A stretch of 64,000 nucleotides of DNA, from positions 434,001 through 498,000 of the forward strand of contig NZ_FPAT01000002.1 of NCBI RefSeq assembly GCF_900116555.1. The letters are read 5' to 3'. This document shows, one piece after another, positions 58,757-64,000 of this stretch. Positions within the stretch are counted from its first letter, which is position 1. Every line of letters begins with the position of its first letter. Source of the DNA: Actinopolyspora lacussalsi subsp. righensis (lineage in GTDB: Bacteria > Actinomycetota > Actinomycetes > Mycobacteriales > Pseudonocardiaceae). Under the pieces are notes generated by a model, which saw only the letters and a program-made list of their open reading frames with translations, was not told the origin of the DNA and did not search any database. The translations under genes were made by a program, and so were the position numbers.

Positions 58757-58774
58757 CGATCTCTCGCGAAATCG
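58757..58774. repeat. P2 palindrome
   Basis: CGATCTCTCGCGAAATCG, flanked by GCGT and CCGC, in the divergent gap between hisN and the response regulator, 89 bases before the latter. Confidence 0.65.
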
Positions 58775-58862
58775 CCGCGCCCGTGAGGGGAACACCCCGC
58801 GCTCGGTGCTCGCGCGGCGACACACCGGCTCGGGGGCTCCGAGTGCAACTAGGCTGGGACCC

Positions 58863-59537
58863 GTGAGCGTAGTGCTGCTGGCCGAGGATGATCCAGCCAT
58901 CGCGATGCCACTGTCCAGGGCGCTGCAGCGGGAAGGCTACTCGGTGCGGGTGCTGGAGGACGGCAACGCGACGTTGCGTGAGACCTGCGCGGGAGGTGTC
59001 GACCTGCTGGTACTCGATCTCGGGCTTCCCGGGATGGACGGGCTCGAGGTGTGTCGCAGGCTCCGTGCCCGCGGCAGGGGGACACCGGTGCTCATGCTCA
59101 CCGCGCGCACCGACGAGGTGGACTTCGTCGTGGGGCTGGACGCCGGTGCCGACGACTACGTGGCCAAGCCGTTTCGACTCGCCGAGCTGATGGCGCGGAT
59201 CCGTGCGCTGCTGCGGCGCAACTCGCCCGAGACACTGGAGGCCGGTGGCGTCCGGCTGGAACTCACCGCCCGGCGGGTGCTGGTCGACGACGAGGAGGTC
59301 CAGCTGGCCAACAAGGAGTTCGAGCTGTTACGCGTGCTCATGTGGCACGCGGGGGAAGTGGTCACGCGGGAGGAGATCCTGGAGCAGGTCTGGCCCGAAC
59401 CCAGCCGCAAGGGCAGCAAGACGCTGGACATGCACATCTCCTGGCTGCGCCGCAAGCTCGGTGACGGCCACTACCGGACCGCCGAGCAGCGGATCGCCAC
59501 CGTGCGCGGCGTCGGGTTCCGGTTCAACACCGACTGA
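58863..59537 (+). CDS. OmpR-family response regulator
   Basis: A 224-residue regulator. The receiver domain has the acidic pair EDD near residue 9, phospho-acceptor D52 in LLVLDLGLPGMDGL, and K in DDYVAKPF; the winged-helix DNA-binding domain follows (LANKEFELLRVLMWHAGEVV; KTLDMHISWLRRKL; IATVRGVGFRF). GTG 58863 opens the domain directly. It is followed by a histidine kinase and ABC exporter genes, which it probably controls. Confidence 0.92.
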   Translation: MSVVLLAEDDPAIAMPLSRALQREGYSVRVLEDGNATLRETCAGGVDLLVLDLGLPGMDGLEVCRRLRARGRGTPVLMLTARTDEVDFVVGLDAGADDYVAKPFRLAELMARIRALLRRNSPETLEAGGVRLELTARRVLVDDEEVQLANKEFELLRVLMWHAGEVVTREEILEQVWPEPSRKGSKTLDMHISWLRRKLGDGHYRTAEQRIATVRGVGFRFNTD

Positions 59538-59617
59538 TCCCGCGAACAATCGGGGGACCGACGACCGGACCTCCCGCGCCGCCAACCCCGTGACCTCGGT
59601 TGGTTCCGGCGTGGAAT

Positions 59618-59643
59618 CACCCCGACAACCCGATCGGAAAAGC
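59618..59643 (-). repeat. Solo R1 terminal fragment before the kinase gene
   Basis: On the minus strand: GCTTTTCCGATCGGGTTGTCG followed by GGGTG, the same as the left end of copy 6 (30053). It occupies the region right before the histidine kinase start, so it supplies the upstream sequence of that gene's ribosome site area. Confidence 0.5.
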
Positions 59644-59650
59644 CCAACCA

Positions 59651-60919
59651 ATGCGCAAACGACTGCTGCAGGCGACCCTGCTGGCCGTCGCGCTCACCGC
59701 GTTCGTGCTCGGTATCCCGCTCGTGGTCAGCGCGCTGAAGCTGGTCGAGGACATCACGCGCGGGGACCTGTCCGGCAGGGCACAGCAGATCGCGACCCGG
59801 CTCGATGAGCAGGTCGCCGCCGGTGAACCGATCGAGCTGTCCAACGTCCGGCTGGTGGTGCCCGACGACGCCAGGCTGACCGTCCGGATCAGCGACCGCA
59901 CCTACACCTACGGCACGGATCCCGGCGAGGACCCGCTGGTCGAGACGGTGTCGATGGTGCAGAGCGGCACCGTGCGGCTGGCGGTGCCCAGCTCCCCGGT
60001 GCGCACCCAGCAGATCCAGGTCGCGGGCGGTATCTCGTTGCTGGCGGTGCTGTCGGCGGCCACCGGCGGATTTGTCGCCATCGTCACCGCGCGCAGGCTC
60101 GCCGACCCGCTGCGCCACGTGGCCGACCGCGCCAACCGGCTCGGCGCGGGGGACTTCCGGCCCGACCCCAAGCGGCACGGCGTGCCCGAGCTCGACCGGG
60201 TCGCCGACGCGCTCGACGCTTCCGGAGCCGCGCTCTCGCAGCTCATGCAGCGGGAACGCGAGCTGGTAGGCGACGTCTCCCATCAGCTGCGCAGCAGGCT
60301 CACCGCGTTGCAGCTGCGGCTGGAGGCGCTGGCCGAGACCGAGGACGAGGAGACCGCCGAGGAGGCGGGCGCCGCGCTGGAGCAGGCAGAGCGGCTGTCC
60401 GGGGTGCTGGACGACCTGCTCGCCGCGGCCACCGCCGCCCGGGCCCGCGACGCCGAACCGCTCGACGTCTCCGCCGAGCTCTCCGGGGTCGCCGAGGAGT
60501 GGCGGGAACAGTTCCGCGCCCAGGGGCGCACCCTGCGGCTGCGGATCGAGAAGGAACTGCTGGCCAGGGCCACCCCGGCGCGGCTGCGCGAGGCGCTGGG
60601 GGTGTTGCTGGACAACGCGCTGCGGCACGGCGAGGGGACCGTCACGCTGTCCGCCAAGTACGGCAGCGGCACCGTGCTGGTGCAGGTGGCCGACAGCGGC
60701 GGCGGGGTTCCCGAGGAACTGGTGCCGCACGTGTTCACCCGTGGTTTCTCCGGCGGCGGTTCCACCGGCGTGGGGTTGGCGCTGGCCCGAGCCCTCATCG
60801 AGGCCGACAGCGGTCGGCTGGAGCTGAGCCGTCCGGCCACCTTCGAGATCTACCTGCCGGTGGCCAGGGCCGACGACGTGCTCGGGGTCCCGTGGCAGAC
60901 CGACTCCACCCCGCGTTGA
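59651..60919 (+). CDS. Sensor histidine kinase
   Basis: A 422-residue membrane kinase. Helix 1 (LLQATLLAVALTAFVLGIPLVV), an extracellular part of ~110 residues, helix 2 (IQVAGGISLLAVLSAATGGFVAI, in parts), a HAMP linker (RRLADPLRHVADRANRLGAGDF), HisKA with phospho-accepting H211 in VGDVSHQLRSRLTAL, and the ATPase domain with LLDNALRHGEG, VADSGGGVP and GGGSTGVGLALAR. ATG 59651 is chosen; no clear ribosome site is seen, as an R1 fragment replaces it. Pairs with the response regulator. Confidence 0.9.
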   Translation: MRKRLLQATLLAVALTAFVLGIPLVVSALKLVEDITRGDLSGRAQQIATRLDEQVAAGEPIELSNVRLVVPDDARLTVRISDRTYTYGTDPGEDPLVETVSMVQSGTVRLAVPSSPVRTQQIQVAGGISLLAVLSAATGGFVAIVTARRLADPLRHVADRANRLGAGDFRPDPKRHGVPELDRVADALDASGAALSQLMQRERELVGDVSHQLRSRLTALQLRLEALAETEDEETAEEAGAALEQAERLSGVLDDLLAAATAARARDAEPLDVSAELSGVAEEWREQFRAQGRTLRLRIEKELLARATPARLREALGVLLDNALRHGEGTVTLSAKYGSGTVLVQVADSGGGVPEELVPHVFTRGFSGGGSTGVGLALARALIEADSGRLELSRPATFEIYLPVARADDVLGVPWQTDSTPR

Positions 60920-61088
60920 TCCCGGTGAACCGCGTTGCCCTCGGTGGTTCCCGCCCCGGGACGTTCCCTCGACCTCCCGCTGAGCCGGTCCGGAACGATG
61001 TGATCATCGTCATCGCTTCGCCGTTCCGGCTTTGTCCGCGAGCCACGGTTGCTACCTTCGCGATGATCTTTCTCGCGGAGGTGCCCTG

Positions 61089-61118
61089 GTGGCGATGCGG
61101 AACCGCGCATGTGGGTGA
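61089..61118 (+). CDS. Possible 9-residue leader peptide of the ABC exporter
   Basis: GTG 61089 has the only good ribosome site (GGAG 61077-61080, eight bases away) but its frame reads MAMRNRACG and stops at 61118, overlapping the permease start at 61109. Either a coupled leader peptide or a sign of a frameshift, since MRNR...MWVKLVV would make a natural N-terminus. Confidence 0.3.
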   Translation: MAMRNRACG

Positions 61119-62110
61119 AGCTGGTCGTCAGCGGTCTGCTGCTGGGGGTGTTGAGCGCGTTCGCCGCGTGGGCGGTGCACTGGTCGTTCGAGGATCATCA
61201 GGAGACCACCTACGAGCTGCCGGGCGCGGTGACCAAGCTGTCGCTCGGTCACGGGCCGCGGGAGGTCGACCCGGCGGCCCGGCCCGAGGCGACGGCCGAG
61301 CTGCGCGAATACCTCGTCGAGCACTCGCTGACGCTGGTCATCGTTCCCGCCGGTGACGGCCCGCCTCGGTTGGTGGTGGCCGATCCCGCGGGCGTGCTGC
61401 CCTGGTACACCCCGCCGAATCCCACGGGGAAGCACGAGCCGGGCCGGGCGCGGCGGGGCTACGTGTTCGAGGACACCTACTCGCAACGGCGGTGGCGGCG
61501 GGGGAGCTCCCCCACGCTGGTGCCTGCGGAAATCGAGATCGTCGGCACGGTCTCCCCGCCCGAGGATGCCGATGATTTGCAGTACGTCCGTCCGCTCGGC
61601 GAGTACCCGCTGCCGCTCGGCCAGTACCTCGTCAACACCGACGACCCCGGCGAGCTCGCCGAGATCCGGGACATCGCGTATCGCGCCGGTTTCGCGGACT
61701 TCTCGACGGAGCGCGTGCCGTTGTGGCAGCACCTCCGCGATGACCCGTTGGTGGGGAGCACCGGCACGCTGCTGGGCGCCGGGTGTCTGGCGGCGATGCT
61801 GTTCTGGACGTTGGGGCTGCGCGACCGGGCCGGTGAGTTCGCGATCCGTACCCGGCACGGCGCCACCCGTGCCCGGTTGGTGCGGCAGGTGTGGCCGCGC
61901 GGCCTGCCGTTCCAACTGCTGGGGATCGTGCTCGGGGTGGCGATCACGGGAGCGCTGGTGTCGCTGGTCGGGCTCCGGCCACCGGATCGGGTCGACTGGC
62001 TGGTCATGGCGGCCGCCGTGACGGGCGGGCTGCTGGCGGCGGCACCGACGTGGCTGCTGGCCACCGTGCTCGGAACCCGAGTGCGAAGCGGGGTGGGGCG
62101 TGCCGAGTGA
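61109..62110 (+). CDS. ABC exporter permease, first subunit (FtsX/MacB-like)
   Basis: A 333-residue membrane protein with a first helix (KLVVSGLLLGVLSAFAAW), a large extracytoplasmic domain of ~180 residues, and three helices in the C-terminal part (TGTLLGAGCLAAMLFWTLGL; LGIVLGVAITGALVSLVGL; VMAAAVTGGLLAAAPTWLL). The ...IRTRHGATRARLVRQ segment after helix 2 is the coupling-type motif of FtsX/MacB permeases. Overlaps the next permease by 11 bases. Confidence 0.75.
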   Translation: MWVKLVVSGLLLGVLSAFAAWAVHWSFEDHQETTYELPGAVTKLSLGHGPREVDPAARPEATAELREYLVEHSLTLVIVPAGDGPPRLVVADPAGVLPWYTPPNPTGKHEPGRARRGYVFEDTYSQRRWRRGSSPTLVPAEIEIVGTVSPPEDADDLQYVRPLGEYPLPLGQYLVNTDDPGELAEIRDIAYRAGFADFSTERVPLWQHLRDDPLVGSTGTLLGAGCLAAMLFWTLGLRDRAGEFAIRTRHGATRARLVRQVWPRGLPFQLLGIVLGVAITGALVSLVGLRPPDRVDWLVMAAAVTGGLLAAAPTWLLATVLGTRVRSGVGRAE

Positions 62111-63179
62111 ACTCCGGGGCGGTGTCCGGATGGCGCTGCGGCGCTGGCCCACCATGCTGTCGCTGGCCGCCATGATCGGCCTGGCCTGCGTGGTGCTGGT
62201 CGTGCTGCTCGTCGACGTGCTCGTCCAGTTCAAGGCGCTGCGCGGCGGCCACGAGCTGCGCGAGCGCGGCGCGGTGGTCTTCAAGCCGTACTACGGCTCC
62301 TCCGAGGTCACCTCGGTGCCCGACCGGACGGTCGCCGATCTCGTCGACATGATCCGCGCGGAGCGCGCCTACACCGCCGTCATCGGAAACGCGCGGCTGA
62401 ACAGCCCGGACTTCGCGGGTGGTGTGCCGACGGTGCTGTTCATCGGCTCGGAGCTGGCGGAGACCGTGCCCGACCTGGAACTCTGCGAGCCCGCTCCCTG
62501 CGCCATGCGCGGCGCCGAGGTGGCCCCACCGGCCGAGCCGGTCGGGATCGCGGGCCACATCTTCACCGACTTCGAGCGACTGCCCCGCTCCGCCACCCAC
62601 TTCGAGACCCATCTCGGCGCGGTGTCGCTGGACGAGCGGATGGTGCTGAACCTGCCGCCGGAGAGCCTGCCCCGGCTCAACCGGTACGAGCGCGAGGAGG
62701 CGATGTCGCGAGCGGTGCTGCTGGAGGTGAGTGACTCCGAACTCGACAGCTATCTCGCGGGCAACGCGGCGGGCGAGCTCTACCTCGTGCCGCACCGCGT
62801 CGCGGTCGACCAGCCGAAGCGGCTCTCCGGGATCATGGTCGCCGCCACGATGTACGTGGCCGGGATGGCGGCCTTCCTCTCGCTGGTGCTGCTCGCGTTC
62901 GCCGCCACCGCGCGGCGGACGCTGTATCGGGAGCGGGCGGTCTTCGCGATCCGGCGCACCCACGGTGCGAGCGGCGGACACCTCGCCGTCCGGCTCGCCG
63001 GGTTCGTCGGCGTCGTGGTCCTCCTCCCGCCGTTGCCACCGCTGGTCGGGCTCCTGCTGGTCGGCGGTCCGCTCGCCTCGGCGGCGGGGTGGATGGCGGT
63101 GCTGGTCGTGGTGATCTTCCTGGGGCTGTGGGGCTGGACCGTGAAACAGCAGCGCGGGCACGAGCTGAAAGGCCGGTGA
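62100..63179 (+). CDS. ABC exporter permease, second subunit (FtsX-like)
   Basis: A 359-residue permease: basic start RMALRRWPTML, helix 1 (LSLAAMIGLACVVLVVLLVDVLV, in parts), a ~190-residue external domain with a cysteine pair (LCEPAPC), then three C-terminal helices. FAIRRTHGASGGHLAVRL repeats the coupling-type motif seen in the first permease. GTG 62100 overlaps the previous gene. The two permeases and the ATPase form one exporter of the MacB class; substrate unknown, perhaps a peptide or antibiotic. Confidence 0.78.
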   Translation: MPSELRGGVRMALRRWPTMLSLAAMIGLACVVLVVLLVDVLVQFKALRGGHELRERGAVVFKPYYGSSEVTSVPDRTVADLVDMIRAERAYTAVIGNARLNSPDFAGGVPTVLFIGSELAETVPDLELCEPAPCAMRGAEVAPPAEPVGIAGHIFTDFERLPRSATHFETHLGAVSLDERMVLNLPPESLPRLNRYEREEAMSRAVLLEVSDSELDSYLAGNAAGELYLVPHRVAVDQPKRLSGIMVAATMYVAGMAAFLSLVLLAFAATARRTLYRERAVFAIRRTHGASGGHLAVRLAGFVGVVVLLPPLPPLVGLLLVGGPLASAAGWMAVLVVVIFLGLWGWTVKQQRGHELKGR

Positions 63180-63185
63180 ACCATC

Positions 63186-63902
63186 ATGGCCCTGCTGCGG
63201 GCATCCGGACTGTCCAAGACCTACGGGCAGGGGCGGCTGCGTGTCGAGGCGCTGCACGAGGTGTCGCTCTCGGTCGGGGCGGGCGAGGCGGTGGCCCTGA
63301 TGGGGCCTTCCGGCTGCGGCAAGTCCACCCTGCTGAACCTGCTCGGGCTCACCCTGCCGGTCACCAGCGGCGAACTCGTCGTGCGCGGCGAGCCCGCACC
63401 CACCCGGGAACGGGATCGGGCGCGGCTGCGCAACGAGTTCTTCGGCTACCTCCACCAGGAGTTCGCCATCGTCGAGTCCGACACCGTCGCGGCCAATGTC
63501 ACGATCCCGCTGGAGTACGCCCGACCGCGCATCGGCAGGCGGCAGCGGCTCGAACGCGCCCGCCGAGCCGTGGACAGCGTCGGCCTCGGTTGGGCACTGC
63601 GCCGCAGGGCAGCGGAACTCTCCGGCGGCGAGCGGCAGCGGGTCGCCATCGCGCGGGCACTGGTCAACGAGCCCCATCTGGTGATCGCCGACGAACCCAC
63701 CGCCGCCCTCGACCTCGCCACGGCCCGGGAGATCGTGACGCTGCTGCTGTCGACGCGGCAGCGGGGCGCCTCGATCCTGGTGGCCACGCACGACCCCCGC
63801 GTAGCCGAGCGGTGCGACCGCGTCGTCGAAATGGCGGACGGCCGGTTGGCGGCCGAGCGGACCGAGCCGCACGCCGATACCGGAAACCACGGCAGCACGT
63901 AG
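63186..63902 (+). CDS. ABC transporter ATP-binding protein (LolD/MacB class)
   Basis: A 238-residue ATPase with all motifs: Walker A GPSGCGKST (K46), Q-loop FFGYLHQEFAIVESDTV, signature ELSGGERQRVAIARAL, Walker B HLVIADEPTAALD and the switch His in VATHDPRV. It drives the two permeases upstream, six bases after the second. The sequence GTGAACCATC before the ATG has no strong ribosome site, so coupling is likely. After its stop the last ~100 bases of the window show nothing. Confidence 0.92.
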   Translation: MALLRASGLSKTYGQGRLRVEALHEVSLSVGAGEAVALMGPSGCGKSTLLNLLGLTLPVTSGELVVRGEPAPTRERDRARLRNEFFGYLHQEFAIVESDTVAANVTIPLEYARPRIGRRQRLERARRAVDSVGLGWALRRRAAELSGGERQRVAIARALVNEPHLVIADEPTAALDLATAREIVTLLLSTRQRGASILVATHDPRVAERCDRVVEMADGRLAAERTEPHADTGNHGST

Positions 63903-64000
63903 TGCGATTCGACCGGGAACCCCTGTCCGCCGGGTGAGAACTCGCTTCGGAGACGGCTCGCCGGTCTTCGACCACCGGCGCCTCGTCCCCGGTGTCGCCG

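Noticed and set aside
1-64000. tRNA or rRNA genes, and an ESX core secretion locus
   Set aside because: No cloverleaf-like or CCA-ended segments were noticed and no EccB/C/D/E or MycP-like proteins are encoded; only cargo and chaperone genes are present.

Overview
The window is chromosomal DNA from a high-GC actinomycete, most likely a member of the Pseudonocardiales. GTG starts, GTGA/ATGA start-stop overlaps and purine-rich ribosome sites are common. The gene stock is typical of that order: XRE/DUF397 regulator pairs, PPE/WXG100/EspG proteins, a DUF3558 lipoprotein, AccA3/AccD/AccE-type acyl-CoA carboxylase subunits and LpdA. A complete seven-gene Mrp Na+/H+ antiporter operon followed by a BCCT osmolyte carrier would suit a salt-tolerant Actinopolyspora- or Saccharopolyspora-like organism. 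That taxonomic guess is inference only.

Layout. 1-7.0 kb: mrpABCDEFG (mrpA cut by the window edge), a BCCT transporter and a strong terminator. 7.5-11 kb: a small membrane protein and two M20 amidohydrolases. 11.1-15.9 kb: a DUF397/XRE pair, small Cys-rich unknowns, a divergent histidyl-tRNA synthetase and an unknown protein. 16-28.7 kb: mostly housekeeping genes (gamma-glutamylcyclotransferase-like, LpdA, DUF393, zinc peptidase, aquaporin, PabB, Maf, dicarboxylate symporter, AccA3). 28.8-32 kb: DUF3558 lipoprotein, WXG100/PE-like, PPE-like and EspG genes. 32-37.6 kb: glycerol regulon (glpD, glpR, glpF, glpK). 37.6-39.4 kb: an IS200/IS605-type element with divergent tnpA and tnpB. 39.5-46.7 kb: a HemK-like methyltransferase, accE/accD, birA, PH-domain protein, HMG-CoA lyase and cbiZ. 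46.8-50.9 kb: a YbaB / WXG100 / TNT-toxin / immunity module. 51-53.5 kb: MFS exporter, sugar O-acetyltransferase and TetR, sharing a palindromic operator. 53.5-55.6 kb: an AT-rich island with one large gene. 55.6-57.7 kb: a second DUF397/XRE pair broken at a recombination scar, and a two-repeat CRISPR relic. 57.8-64 kb: hisN, then a two-component system with an ABC exporter.

The most striking gene is the one in the AT-rich island (53869-55338). It encodes two transmembrane helices, a CARF/SAVED-like sensor region and a C-terminal mCpol (minimal CRISPR polymerase) domain in one polypeptide. It looks like a single-chain version of the mCpol-plus-2TM-effector (Panoptes-type) antiphage logic, and its base composition says it was acquired horizontally.

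The intergenic DNA is also unusual. A dispersed family of about 105-155 bp elements (full or partial copies near 7.1, 17.6, 19.1, 19.8, 26.0, 30.1, 40.9, 45.0 and 50.2 kb) keeps its base pairing while the paired bases change, with a GTAG...CTAC tip hairpin. A second family of 18-nt palindromes (core CGATTTCGCGAGAAATCG) occurs eleven times, always between genes. I saw no tRNA or rRNA genes.
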